Shown one piece after another: positions 29,524 to 38,333 of a stretch of 64,000 nucleotides of DNA (positions are counted from its first letter, which is position 1; each line of letters begins with the position of its first letter). The notes beneath the pieces are model-generated. The model did not search any database. It saw nothing but the letters and a program-made list of their open reading frames with translations, and had not been told where the DNA came from. This DNA comes from Hyunsoonleella jejuensis (lineage in GTDB: Bacteria; Bacteroidota; Bacteroidia; Flavobacteriales; Flavobacteriaceae), in NCBI RefSeq assembly GCF_900111025.1, contig NZ_FOFN01000002.1:682001-746000 (forward strand), written 5' to 3'. The position numbers and the translations under genes were made by a program.

Positions 29524-29708
29524 GCGTTAGAGATTGTAGCGGCATCCTTTTTAAAGAAAGCAGCGCGACTATTTATAGTTTAGAAACTTCCTGTTTTAAG
29601 GTTGCCGCATCGCCAGCTTCTCGCAATGACACTTTAAAAAGATATAGCGGAAAGCCCGACCACTCGCCCTGAGCTTGTCGAAGGGTTGCGGTAACGCCCA
29701 AATATTTA
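29524..29708 (+). repeat. GC-richer dispersed intergenic repeat element (copy 2)
   Basis: This fills most of the 500-bp gap between ftsY and the DUF4295 gene. Blocks GCGTTAGAGATTGTAGCGGC, GGAAAGCCCGACC and GCGGTAACGCCCAAATA recur, in the same order, at 2510-2673. It also contains the near-palindromic CCCTGAGCTTGTCGAAGGG, which I recall as frequent in Bacteroidota intergenic DNA. Confidence 0.6.
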
Positions 29709-29810
29709 GCAACAACTTTCTTGCCTTTTACAGCAGCATGAAATATTGTCATTAAATATCTGCTGTAAAGATACTTAAAGCAGATAAAATTTTAATAGTA
29801 CTAAAACAGA

Positions 29811-29832
29811 AATCCCGCAAAAAAGCGGGATT
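29811..29832. terminator. Hairpin with perfect 8-bp GC-rich stem
   Basis: AATCCCGC and GCGGGATT flank a loop of six A. The T-run on the minus strand lies in the loop rather than after the stem; on the plus strand a weak ATTAATTTG follows. It is the second of two hairpins behind the DUF4295 gene and may act as a back-up terminator. Confidence 0.5.
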
Positions 29833-29872
29833 AATTTGATTACGGTAAGCCAAAATAGCGTACCTATCTCAT

Positions 29873-29908
29873 TAAAAAAGCTGCTCTCTTTTCAGACAGC
29901 AGCTTTAT
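29873..29908 (-). terminator. Terminator of the rpmB-rpmG-DUF4295 operon
   Basis: AGCAGCTTT and AAAGCTGCT pair, and on the minus strand the stem is followed by TTTTTTAATG. It starts 20 bp after the DUF4295 stop. Confidence 0.8.
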
Positions 29909-29927
29909 ATATTGTGGTAATAAACGT

Positions 29928-30080
29928 TTATTTCTTGTTTAAGAAATCGTTTACTAAGTCTGGACTCATTACTGATTCTACAAACATGTATGCTCCGGTT
30001 TTTGGAGACTTCACCATTTTTATGGCTTTGGTTAATCTTTTAGATCCTGTTTGTAACGATGCTACTGCTTTTTTTGCCAT
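29928..30080 (-). CDS. DUF4295 small ribosome-associated protein
   Basis: A 50-residue basic protein beginning MAKKAVASLQTGSKRLTKAI and ending NDFLNKK. This short family is restricted to Bacteroidota and is always beside rpmG and rpmB, as here (35 bp after rpmG). The basic composition and context suggest a ribosomal or ribosome-associated protein. It is short enough to be missed by length cut-offs. Its frame has a stop directly after LNKK, followed by a strong terminator. Confidence 0.88.
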   Translation of the reverse strand: MAKKAVASLQTGSKRLTKAIKMVKSPKTGAYMFVESVMSPDLVNDFLNKK

Positions 30081-30115
30081 GGTATTTACGTTTTAGCTTT
30101 ACGGTGTAAAACTTA

Positions 30116-30298
30116 TTACTTAATTTCTTTATGAACTGTCATACGCTTAAGGATTGGATTGAATTTCTTCAACTCCATTCTGTCTGGCGTGTTCTTTTTA
30201 TTTTTTGTAGTAATGTATCTTGAAGTTCCTGGTTGTCCAGATTCTTTATGCTCAGTACATTCTAATATAACTTGTATTCTATTACCTTTCTTTGCCAT
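30116..30298 (-). CDS. rpmG: 50S ribosomal protein L33
   Basis: A 60-aa basic protein, [18 protein letters not shown], followed by [24 protein letters not shown], characteristic of bL33 of the large subunit. Of the four zinc-binding cysteines found in the C+ form only one (C14) is present, so this is the zinc-independent C- form. It lies 25 bp after rpmB in the same operon and before DUF4295. Confidence 0.96.
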   Translation of the reverse strand: MAKKGNRIQVILECTEHKESGQPGTSRYITTKNKKNTPDRMELKKFNPILKRMTVHKEIK

Positions 30299-30323
30299 TT
30301 TATACTACTTAAACTATGACGTA

Positions 30324-30560
30324 TTATTTTATAAATCCTTTTAATTTAGCTTCTTTAAGAGCAGCTGAAATTCCAATTTTGTTGATCGTTTTTAATGCAG
30401 AAGTAGATACCTTTAAAGTTACCCATTTGTCCTCTTCTGGAATGTAAAAACGTTTCTTAACTAAATTCGCGTTAAACTTGCGTTTAGTTTTATTCATTGC
30501 ATGAGACACGTTGTTACCAACCATTGCCTTCTTTCCTGTAAGTTCACAAACTCTTGACAT
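30324..30560 (-). CDS. rpmB: 50S ribosomal protein L28
   Basis: A 78-aa bL28 protein: MSRVCELTGKKAMVGNNVSHA is the conserved start (shown here as the fold-defining CELTGKK and NNVSHA), with TKRKFNANLVKKRF in the middle and the helix LKTINKIGISAALKEA at the end. First gene of the rpmB-rpmG-DUF4295 operon, behind a consensus promoter. Length as usual. Confidence 0.96.
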   Translation of the reverse strand: MSRVCELTGKKAMVGNNVSHAMNKTKRKFNANLVKKRFYIPEEDKWVTLKVSTSALKTINKIGISAALKEAKLKGFIK

Positions 30561-30601
30561 TATTTTTAACTTTAAATTTGTTGTTGCTTAAAAACGAGGT
30601 G

Positions 30602-30631
30602 CAAATATACTCAAATTTTGAATTATGGCAA
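30602..30631 (-). promoter_or_regulatory. Consensus promoter of rpmB operon
   Basis: On the minus strand TTG (30631-30629), a 19-bp spacer and TATATTTG (30609-30602) match the Bacteroidota consensus exactly. The predicted leader is about 35 nt. The same TTG-N19-TATATTTG occurs before rplS, which supports both. Confidence 0.75.
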
Positions 30632-30642
30632 TTAAAATTTTA

Positions 30643-31893
30643 TCAATTTTTTAAAATTTCTTTTTCTAGCATTTCAAGCGCCTTATTTACTGCTTTTTTG
30701 ATGACACGTTTCCTTGCTGAACCTAACATAAAAGATTCTGAAACTACTTTGTTTTTAGAGGCTATAGCAATGAATACTTTGCCCACATCTGCATCGGAAT
30801 CCCCTTTTGAAGGCCCTGCATTTCCTGTTGTAGCCACACCGTAATCGGCATTGAATAATATACGTACTTTTTCAGCCATAGCTTCAACTACTTCGGTACT
30901 TACAACAGAATGCTCGTTAATTAGCGCTTCTGGGACGCCAAGAACTTTTATTTTAGATTCAGTAGCGTATGTTACCACACCGCCATTAAAAAAAGAAGAT
31001 GCACCAGAATTTTGGGTAAACTGTTTCGCCAAATCGCCACCTGTGCAACTTTCGGCAATGGCAAGCGTTTTTCCAGATGCAGTTAATCTCTGTGCTATTA
31101 AAGCTTCTATAGATGTCGCTTCATCCTCAAACCCAACAAATGCATCTTTAATTAAAGGCAAAACTTTGTCAATTTCAGCTTCTATATTTTGTCGTATTGC
31201 TTTCTCATTAAATCCTTTTGAGGATAAACGTAAACGCACACTGCCCAATCTGGGTAAATATGCCAATTTTATATGCTCTGGAAGGTTATCTTCCCATACT
31301 TCTATTCTACTGGCCAATGTGCTTTCCCCTAAACCATAGGTTAATAATGTTTTATGGAGTATGAACGGAAACTTATACTTTTCCTTTAGTTTCGGTATGA
31401 CATTGTTTACCAATAGTTTTTTCATTTCGAAAGGCACTCCTGGTAAGGATACAAAAACTTTGTTGTTTTTTTCTAGCCACATTCCAGGTGCAGTCCCTAG
31501 CTTATTCATCAGAACAGTAGCTTTAGATGGCACCAGTGCCTGGTCCTTATTTACTTGGAGTAACGTTTGGCGTACATATTTTTCCCAAATGTCTTCTATG
31601 TTTTTGGTAACCGAAGCGTCTCGAACCAAAGTATCATTAAAGTACTCTGCAATGGTTTTTTTGGTAATATCGTCTTTTGTAGGTCCCAAACCTCCTGTTA
31701 TAATAACAATATCCACGCGGTCTTCGGCATCTTGGAGCGCCTGAAGAATATGGTTTCGTTCATCCTGTACCGAAGTAATTTGGTGCACAGAAGCACCTAT
31801 ATTATTTAATGTTTGTGCTATAAAAGCAGAATTGGTATCAATAACCTGACCTATAAGAAGTTCGTCGCCAATAGTTATGATTTCTGCCAGCAT
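30643..31893 (-). CDS. cinA: CinA-family protein (nicotinamide-nucleotide amidase type)
   Basis: A 416-aa two-domain protein. The N-terminal MoCF-like domain has AEIITIGDELLIGQ and TGGLGPTKDDITK, with ADP-ribose pyrophosphatase activity known in characterised homologues. The C-terminal CinA domain has AESCTGGDLAKQ and ATTGNAGPS, the NMN deamidase module. It recycles pyridine nucleotides; earlier links to competence are less certain. The start MLAEIITIGDELL is the family's. The Hpt gene stop is 2 bp upstream, so it is in one operon with that gene and the FAH gene. Confidence 0.94.
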   Translation of the reverse strand: MLAEIITIGDELLIGQVIDTNSAFIAQTLNNIGASVHQITSVQDERNHILQALQDAEDRVDIVIITGGLGPTKDDITKKTIAEYFNDTLVRDASVTKNIEDIWEKYVRQTLLQVNKDQALVPSKATVLMNKLGTAPGMWLEKNNKVFVSLPGVPFEMKKLLVNNVIPKLKEKYKFPFILHKTLLTYGLGESTLASRIEVWEDNLPEHIKLAYLPRLGSVRLRLSSKGFNEKAIRQNIEAEIDKVLPLIKDAFVGFEDEATSIEALIAQRLTASGKTLAIAESCTGGDLAKQFTQNSGASSFFNGGVVTYATESKIKVLGVPEALINEHSVVSTEVVEAMAEKVRILFNADYGVATTGNAGPSKGDSDADVGKVFIAIASKNKVVSESFMLGSARKRVIKKAVNKALEMLEKEILKN

Positions 31894-31895
31894 AC

Positions 31896-32237
31896 CTACA
31901 ATCCAAAGTCCGACTTAATTTCTGCAACGGCATTATCAACTGCGGTAAGCACAATGTGCAACTTGTCGGTAATATCCATATCCGTTTTTGTGAACTTGCC
32001 CCAATCTTGTAACTCAATTAAATCTTGCAACACACCCAACTCAAATAAATCTATTGTTGGTTTCATTTTATGCGCTGCTTGGTATGCCGTATGGTAATCT
32101 TTTTCGGCAACAGCCTTTTTTAAACGTTCAGCATCCTCAGGTACCTCCTCTAAAAACGTTGCAGCTAATGCCATAACGAAATCTTCATCATTATCGGCTA
32201 ATTCTCTTACTCTAAATAATTTATAATGTTGTTCCAT
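31896..32237 (-). CDS. Histidine phosphotransfer (Hpt) domain protein
   Basis: A 113-aa all-helical Hpt domain. The phospho-accepting His is in AYQAAHKMKPTIDLFEL (H56), and the upstream FLEEVPEDAERLKKAV segment is typical. It relays phosphate between a hybrid kinase and a response regulator; none is adjacent, so the partner is elsewhere in the genome. It sits between the FAH gene (1-bp gap) and cinA (2-bp gap), a gene order I recall as conserved in Flavobacteriaceae. Confidence 0.88.
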   Translation of the reverse strand: MEQHYKLFRVRELADNDEDFVMALAATFLEEVPEDAERLKKAVAEKDYHTAYQAAHKMKPTIDLFELGVLQDLIELQDWGKFTKTDMDITDKLHIVLTAVDNAVAEIKSDFGL

Positions 32238-32238
32238 G

Positions 32239-32850
32239 TTATTTTACTGTTATAGAAAATAATTCTTTGTCTTCTATAAAACCTTTTAACTTATCGTTAG
32301 CAACAACCTTACCAACTCCTGCAGGTGTGCCCGTAAATATAATATCTCCAATCTTTAAAGTGAAATATTTTGAGACATATTCTATCAATTCATTAATTTT
32401 CCAAAGCATATGGCTTGTATTTCCATTTTGTACAATATTATCGTTCTTTTTTAAGGAAAACTCAATAGCATTCATATCTTTAAATTCACTTTTAGGTATC
32501 CATTTGCCAATTACTGCAGCGCCATCAAAAGCCTTTGCCTTTTCCCATGGTAAACCTTTACCCTTTAATTCACCTTGTAAATCACGAGCTGTAAAATCAA
32601 TACCCAAACCAATTTCATCATAATATTTATGCGCAAATTTCTTGTCAATATGCTTACCAACACGATTTATTTTTACCAAAACCTCAACCTCGTGATGTAC
32701 TTCGTCTGAAAAATCTGGAATAAAAAACGGTTGCTTTTTCAGCAAGATTGCAGTATCCGGCTTTAAGAATACTACTGGATCTTTTGGCTTCTCGTTTTCC
32801 AGTTCTTCAATATGTTTGGTATAATTTCTACCAATGCAAATTAATTTCAT
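32239..32850 (-). CDS. Fumarylacetoacetate-hydrolase family enzyme
   Basis: A 203-aa single-domain FAH protein, starting MKLICIGRNYTKHIEELEN. Metal-binding residues lie in HHEVEVLVKI (E-x-E) with Asp in GLGIDFTARDLQ; GDIIFTGTPAGVG is the conserved C-terminal motif. The short bacterial members act as acylpyruvate hydrolases or oxaloacetate tautomerases/decarboxylases; which applies is not clear. First gene of the FAH-Hpt-cinA operon. Confidence 0.9.
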   Translation of the reverse strand: MKLICIGRNYTKHIEELENEKPKDPVVFLKPDTAILLKKQPFFIPDFSDEVHHEVEVLVKINRVGKHIDKKFAHKYYDEIGLGIDFTARDLQGELKGKGLPWEKAKAFDGAAVIGKWIPKSEFKDMNAIEFSLKKNDNIVQNGNTSHMLWKINELIEYVSKYFTLKIGDIIFTGTPAGVGKVVANDKLKGFIEDKELFSITVK

Positions 32851-33232
32851 CTATTTAAACGTGGATTTACCATGCGATAAAACATGTAATGTAAAAAATA
32901 TTCTTAAGCAAGACCTCAGTGTTTTAGTCGAAATATTATTTTTCATTATTCGGCAAATTTACAATGAAAAAAGAATTAAACGGCTTTATACTTTTAAAAA
33001 CTCCAACCGTATGATGCAGAATTAAGGAAAAGTTCATTGTCTAAATAATGACAACATACACCCTGAAGCAGGATTTGTATTTACTCTATAAATCACTTTA
33101 ATAAGAAAGAAAATACTTTCTTTTATGCCTATAAAAATGCATTTTAACCTAATTATTTTCCTTTCATAGATTTATTTAGTATTTTGGCACAACTATTGAA
33201 TCACAGATTCAATAACCAAAACGACATAACTC
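32851..33232. other. 382-bp intergenic region between divergent genes
   Basis: No gene seen. It holds TAAATTTG on the minus strand at 32961-32954 as a possible -7 box of the FAH operon (no clear -33 partner) and, near the right end, a palindrome and a sigma-54-like word before the lipoprotein gene. An AT-rich GAAAGAAAATACTTTC near 33110 is a minor inverted repeat. Confidence 0.5.
33184..33214 (+). promoter_or_regulatory. Perfect inverted repeat next to a sigma-54-like promoter word
   Basis: TATTGAATC-ACA-GATTCAATA (33194-33214) is a perfect 9-bp-arm inverted repeat ending 18 bp before ATG 33233. Overlapping its left arm, TTGGCAC-N5-TTGAA at 33184-33200 resembles a -24/-12 (RpoN) promoter, but the -12 GC is GA. 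Operator, 5'-UTR hairpin and promoter readings are each possible. Confidence 0.4.
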
Positions 33233-34417
33233 ATGAAGAAAGCTCTACTTTATACACTTTTTGTTTCAATCTTATTTTCGTGCAGCACAAGAAAACGTGT
33301 TGAAACAGCTGTAAATTCTGGAAATTACAATCAGGCCATAACTACGGCCTTAAGTAAATTAAGAAAAAACAAAGACAAAAAACGCAACCAAGACTATGTA
33401 ATAGTGCTACATGATGCTTATCACAAAGTTGTAGAACGTGATTTAAATACTATTGAACACTTAAAAAAGGACAATAACCCTGAAACTTTTAAGGATATAT
33501 TTGAGATGTATGTGGATTTAGACGCAAGACAGGAAGCTATAAAACCACTGTTACCATTGTATGCAAATGGCAAGAAAATCACTTTTAAATTTAAAAATTA
33601 CAGCAATGACATCCTTGTATCTAAAAACAAGTTGTCCGATTATTTATATGAAAAAGGTTTAGATCTTTTAGAAAGTGATGATAAGCACATAATACGTAAT
33701 GCACATAGCGAACTAGCCTATTTAGACCGTATAAGCCCAAATTACGAAAACACTAGAGAACTGCTTAATGAGGCACTCGAGCGTGGAAAAGATTATGTTT
33801 TAGTATCTATTAATAATGCCACAGAGCAAGTTATCCCTGCACGTCTTGAAGAAGAGCTTTTGAATTTTAATACCTATGGTCTAAATAAATTTTGGAGTGA
33901 ATACCATGCTATTGCCCAACCCAATCGTAAGTATGATTTTGCAATGCACTTAAATTTAAGGCAAATAAACATATCTCCTGAACGCATTAACCAAAGAGAG
34001 TTTCTTAGGGAACGTGAAATTTCAGATGGTTGGGAATACGAAAAAGACAGAAATGGGAACGTACTTAAAGATAGTCTAGGTAATGACATTAAATACGAAA
34101 AGTTTATAAACGTACGCGCACGCTTGTATGAGACTATACAGACCAAATCTGTCCAAGTAGTTGGAGATGTGGTGTATTTAGATAACAACACCCAACAAAC
34201 TTTAGATACTTTCACTATTGATAGCGGTTTTATTTTTGAGCATATTTCTGCAAGATTTAGAGGCGATAGACGTGCTTTACTGCCTGAAGACAGGCAATTA
34301 TTAAATAATAGACAACTGCCATTTCCCAGTAACGAACAAATGATTTTTGATACTGGTGAAGACTTAAAAGTACGTCTAAAACAAATTATAAATTCGTACT
34401 CTGTAACAAGGCTTTAA
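33233..34417 (+). CDS. Hypothetical lipoprotein
   Basis: A 394-aa lipoprotein, MKKALLYTLFVSILFSC with the lipobox Cys at 17. The mature protein starts with helical TPR-like hairpins (NSGNYNQAITTALSKLRKN, 24-120) and continues with a mixed region that includes ILVSKNKLSDYLYEKGLDLL and, near the C-terminus, beta strands. I do not recognise a defined family beyond this. It is a monocistronic gene with its own palindromic upstream signal and a rho-independent terminator. Anchoring at the inner leaflet of the outer membrane is expected. Confidence 0.72.
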   Translation: MKKALLYTLFVSILFSCSTRKRVETAVNSGNYNQAITTALSKLRKNKDKKRNQDYVIVLHDAYHKVVERDLNTIEHLKKDNNPETFKDIFEMYVDLDARQEAIKPLLPLYANGKKITFKFKNYSNDILVSKNKLSDYLYEKGLDLLESDDKHIIRNAHSELAYLDRISPNYENTRELLNEALERGKDYVLVSINNATEQVIPARLEEELLNFNTYGLNKFWSEYHAIAQPNRKYDFAMHLNLRQINISPERINQREFLREREISDGWEYEKDRNGNVLKDSLGNDIKYEKFINVRARLYETIQTKSVQVVGDVVYLDNNTQQTLDTFTIDSGFIFEHISARFRGDRRALLPEDRQLLNNRQLPFPSNEQMIFDTGEDLKVRLKQIINSYSVTRL

Positions 34418-34424
34418 ACAAAAC

Positions 34425-34456
34425 AACTCTCAAGAATTTCTTGGGAGTTTTTTCAT
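34425..34456 (+). terminator. Terminator of the lipoprotein gene
   Basis: AACTCTCAAGAA pairs with TTCTTGGGAGTT (one G-T wobble) and is followed by TTTT in GTTTTTTC, 8 bp past the stop. Confidence 0.75.
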
Positions 34457-34614
34457 ACCATATTTTATAGTTGTATTACAGTTTATTGTACTCACACCAA
34501 CTTTAGTTCTTAATCCTTTAACTTTAATTATTTCCAACCTAAACCAATCCTTGGTTGCTCTCTTTTTCAGTCTGTTAAAACATAGTGGATAACTCATATT
34601 TTTCCAAGCAAGTT

Positions 34615-34648
34615 TTGGTTTTATTTCCGCGAAAAAGACCTAAATTTG
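34615..34648 (+). promoter_or_regulatory. Candidate promoter of purL
   Basis: TTG (34615-34617), a 23-bp spacer and TAAATTTG (34641-34648) fit the upper limit of the Bacteroidota consensus. The predicted leader is about 20 nt. Confidence 0.5.
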
Positions 34649-34673
34649 CACTTTCTAAATCAAACTACACACA

Positions 34674-37600
34674 ATGATTCATTTCTTTGGAAACGTAACC
34701 GGCAAAGTGTTCGCTGTTCAATCTACAAAAGAATTATCTACAGAGGCTATTTCTAAATTAATTTGGCTTTTTGGAAATCAGCCTAAAATTGAACAAGCAT
34801 CGTTAGATGCTTTTTTTGTTGGACCGCGTGCTGCAATGATTACGCCTTGGAGTACGAATGCCGTAGAAATCACCCAGAATATGGGTGTTCAAGATATTAT
34901 TAGAATTGAAGAATTTGAAGCTGTTGCTGAAGATTTCAAAGGTTACGACCCCATGATTTCTGAGAAGTTTGATGGTTTAAACCAAAACTCCTTTACCATT
35001 GATATAGAGCCCGAGCCAATTTTAAATATTGAAGATATTGCAGCCTACAATGCGCAAGAAGGCTTATCATTAAGTGATGAGGAAGTCGCTTATTTGGAAG
35101 GTGTTTCTAAGAAAATTGGCAGACCACTAACGGATTCCGAAGTGTTTGGTTTCTCACAGGTAAATAGTGAACACTGCCGCCATAAAATCTTCAATGGCAC
35201 ATTTGTTATTGATGGAGAAGAAAAACCCACATCATTATTCAAATTAATAAAAGAAACGTCAAAACAAAATCCTAACGACATTGTTTCGGCATATAAAGAT
35301 AATGTAGCTTTTATAAAAGGCCCAAAAGTAGAACAGTTTGCCCCTAAACGTGCAGACATTCCTGACTTTTACACTACGAGTGATTTTGATTCAGTAATTT
35401 CCCTTAAAGCAGAAACACACAATTTCCCTACTACCGTTGAGCCTTTTAATGGTGCTGCTACGGGTTCTGGTGGTGAGATTAGGGATAGATTGGCCGGAGG
35501 AAAAGGTTCTATACCTTTAGCCGGAACAGCGGTTTACATGACATCATATTCACGTTTAGAAGAAAATAGACCTTGGGAAAAAGGCGTTGAAGAACGTGAT
35601 TGGTTATACCAAACCCCAATGGACATTTTAATTAAAGCCTCAAACGGTGCTTCAGATTTTGGTAATAAATTTGGACAACCATTAATTTGTGGTTCTGTAC
35701 TTACGTTTGAACATGAAGAAGATGCAAGAAAACTGGGGTTTGATAAAGTTATTATGCAAGCCGGCGGTATCGGTTACGGAAAACAAGACCAAGCCTTAAA
35801 AGACACGCCTAAAACAGGTGACAAAATAGTTATCCTTGGTGGTGAAAACTACCGTATTGGTATGGGTGGTGCTGCAGTATCATCTGCAGATACTGGTGAG
35901 TTTGCTTCCGGTATCGAGTTAAATGCCGTTCAACGCTCAAACCCTGAAATGCAAAAGCGTGCTGCGAATGCGGTTCGTGGTATGGTAGAAAGTGAAGAAA
36001 ATTATATTGTTTCTATCCATGATCATGGTGCAGGCGGACACTTAAACTGCCTATCTGAATTAGTAGAAGATACTGGTGGAAAAATTGATTTAGACGCACT
36101 TCCTGTTGGAGACCCAACGCTTTCTGACAAGGAAATTATAGGTAACGAATCTCAAGAACGCATGGGATTGGTTATTGGAGAAGAACACCTAGAAACCTTA
36201 CATAAAATAGCAGACAGAGAACGCTCTCCAATGTATACCGTTGGTGACGTTACAGGGGATGACAGATTTACGTTTCAATCTAAAACCAAAGGCAACACGC
36301 CTATGGATTTAGCAATGGAAGACATGTTTGGCAGCTCCCCTAAAACAATTATGACAGATAACACTGTAAAACGTAACTACAGTGACCTTGCATATCACAA
36401 TAATGATTTCTACACTTACCTAGACCAAGTATTACAATTAGAAGCTGTAGCATGTAAAGATTGGTTAACAAATAAGGTAGACCGTTGTGTAGGCGGTAAA
36501 GTTGCAAAACAACAATGTGCTGGCCCGCTGCAATTACCTCTAAACAACGTTGGGGTTATGGCCCTTGATTACAAAGGAAAAGAAGGTATTGCGACTTCAA
36601 TAGGACATTCACCTATTTCTGGATTAATTAATCCAGTGGCAGGAAGCAGAAACTCTATAACAGAAGCATTAACTAATATTATTTGGGCGCCTTTAAAGGA
36701 CGGATTAAAAAATGTGTCGCTTTCAGCTAACTGGATGTGGCCATGTAAAAACGAAGGAGAAGACGCTCGCTTATACGAAGCGGTAGAAGCTGTTTCAGAA
36801 TTTGCTATCAACTTAGGTATTAATGTTCCAACGGGTAAAGATTCTTTATCCATGAAACAGAAATATCCAAATGAAGATGTTATTTCCCCTGGTACCGTCA
36901 TCATTTCAGCAGCAGCCAATTGTAATGATATCACGAAGGTAGTAGAACCTGTTTTAAATAAAAACGCAGGTGCTATCTACTACATCAATATAGCTCAAGA
37001 TGATTTTAAATTAGGAGGTAGTTCTTTTGCTCAGATACTAAACAAAATAGGTAATGAAGCGCCAAATGTTAAAGACGCAGCCTATGTTAAAACTGTTTTC
37101 AACACCATTCAAGAGTTAATTAGAAATGAACAAATAGTTGCTGGTCATGATGTCGCCTCAGGTGGTTTAATCACAACGCTTTTAGAACTTTGTTTTGCTG
37201 ATAATAACTTAGGTGCAGAGCTAGATTTATCTGCCTTAAACGAAAAAGATTCTTTTAAAATATTATTTGCTGAAAATGCAGGAATCGTTATTCAAGCGAA
37301 AGATGAGACTATTGAAAACGTTTTATCCGAAGCTAATATTGAGTTTTATAATATTGGAAACGTAACTGAAAGCGACACGCTAAGCATCATTAATGGAGCC
37401 GATGTATTTACTATGACCGTTTCTAGGCTACGTGATGTATGGTACAAAACATCTTACTTGCTAGACCAAAAACAAACTGCTAATGGTTTAGCTCAAGAGA
37501 GGTTTGACAATTATAAAAACCAACCTCTAAAGTATTCTTTTCCGAAACATTTTACTGGTAAATTACCTGCGGTTGGAAGCAACAAACGACCTAAAGCTGC

Positions 37601-38333
37601 TATTCTTCGTGAAAAAGGAAGTAATTCTGAACGTGAAATGGCAAATGCCATGTATTTAGCTGGTTTTGATGTTAAAGATGTACATATGACTGATTTAATA
37701 TCTGGAAGAGAAACTTTAGAAGATATTCAATTTTTAGGAGCTGTTGGCGGTTTTAGTAATTCTGATGTATTGGGCTCTGCGAAAGGATGGGCAGGTGCTA
37801 TTAAATACAACGAAAAAGCAAATAAAGCCATTCAAAATTTCTTTGACAGACAAGACACACTGTCCGTTGGAATTTGCAACGGATGTCAATTGTTTATGGA
37901 GTTAGAAGAAATAAATCCAGACCATGAAATTCATGGAAAAATGCATCATAATAACTCTCATAAACACGAGAGTTCATTCACCTCTGTGAAAGTTGAAGAG
38001 AACAATTCCGTGATGCTTTCAACCCTAGCAGGCACAACTTTAGGGGTGTGGATCTCTCATGGTGAAGGTAAATTTAATCTGCCTTATGCTGAAGACAAAT
38101 ACCATATTGTTGCTAAATACGGTTACAAAGCATATCCTCACAACCCTAATGGTTCCGATTATAATACCGCTATGATGTGTGATAAAACAGGACGTCATTT
38201 AGTAACCATGCCACATATAGAACGCTCTATTTTCCAATGGAACTGGGCCAACTACCCCAACGGGCGTAAAGACGAAGTATCACCTTGGCTAGAAGCATTT
38301 GTTAATGCAAGGTTATGGTTAGAATCACTCTAA
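34674..38333 (+). CDS. purL: Phosphoribosylformylglycinamidine synthase
   Basis: Large single-chain FGAM synthase, 1219 aa, which converts FGAR, glutamine and ATP to FGAM in purine synthesis; cytosolic. Recognisable parts are the N-terminal substrate domain, the first AIRS-like core (GFSQVNSEHCRHKIF, LKAETHNFPTTVEPF), the second core with DHGAGGHLNC and PTGKDSLSM, and the C-terminal class I glutaminase with the catalytic Cys in GICNGCQLF (about 1065) and His/Glu near WISHGEGKF. The full-length fused form is complete here. Its 3' end overlaps the LytTR gene on the opposite strand by 9 bp. Confidence 0.97.
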   Translation: MIHFFGNVTGKVFAVQSTKELSTEAISKLIWLFGNQPKIEQASLDAFFVGPRAAMITPWSTNAVEITQNMGVQDIIRIEEFEAVAEDFKGYDPMISEKFDGLNQNSFTIDIEPEPILNIEDIAAYNAQEGLSLSDEEVAYLEGVSKKIGRPLTDSEVFGFSQVNSEHCRHKIFNGTFVIDGEEKPTSLFKLIKETSKQNPNDIVSAYKDNVAFIKGPKVEQFAPKRADIPDFYTTSDFDSVISLKAETHNFPTTVEPFNGAATGSGGEIRDRLAGGKGSIPLAGTAVYMTSYSRLEENRPWEKGVEERDWLYQTPMDILIKASNGASDFGNKFGQPLICGSVLTFEHEEDARKLGFDKVIMQAGGIGYGKQDQALKDTPKTGDKIVILGGENYRIGMGGAAVSSADTGEFASGIELNAVQRSNPEMQKRAANAVRGMVESEENYIVSIHDHGAGGHLNCLSELVEDTGGKIDLDALPVGDPTLSDKEIIGNESQERMGLVIGEEHLETLHKIADRERSPMYTVGDVTGDDRFTFQSKTKGNTPMDLAMEDMFGSSPKTIMTDNTVKRNYSDLAYHNNDFYTYLDQVLQLEAVACKDWLTNKVDRCVGGKVAKQQCAGPLQLPLNNVGVMALDYKGKEGIATSIGHSPISGLINPVAGSRNSITEALTNIIWAPLKDGLKNVSLSANWMWPCKNEGEDARLYEAVEAVSEFAINLGINVPTGKDSLSMKQKYPNEDVISPGTVIISAAANCNDITKVVEPVLNKNAGAIYYINIAQDDFKLGGSSFAQILNKIGNEAPNVKDAAYVKTVFNTIQELIRNEQIVAGHDVASGGLITTLLELCFADNNLGAELDLSALNEKDSFKILFAENAGIVIQAKDETIENVLSEANIEFYNIGNVTESDTLSIINGADVFTMTVSRLRDVWYKTSYLLDQKQTANGLAQERFDNYKNQPLKYSFPKHFTGKLPAVGSNKRPKAAILREKGSNSEREMANAMYLAGFDVKDVHMTDLISGRETLEDIQFLGAVGGFSNSDVLGSAKGWAGAIKYNEKANKAIQNFFDRQDTLSVGICNGCQLFMELEEINPDHEIHGKMHHNNSHKHESSFTSVKVEENNSVMLSTLAGTTLGVWISHGEGKFNLPYAEDKYHIVAKYGYKAYPHNPNGSDYNTAMMCDKTGRHLVTMPHIERSIFQWNWANYPNGRKDEVSPWLEAFVNARLWLESL

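Noticed and set aside
29573-29752. A 59-aa minus-strand frame (MTIFHAAVKGKKVVAKYLG...) through the repeat element between DUF4295 and ftsY
   Set aside because: It crosses the GC-rich dispersed repeat, whose CTTCGACAAGCTCAGG block would be translated as LRQAQG; no family, no ribosome-binding site and likely fortuitous.
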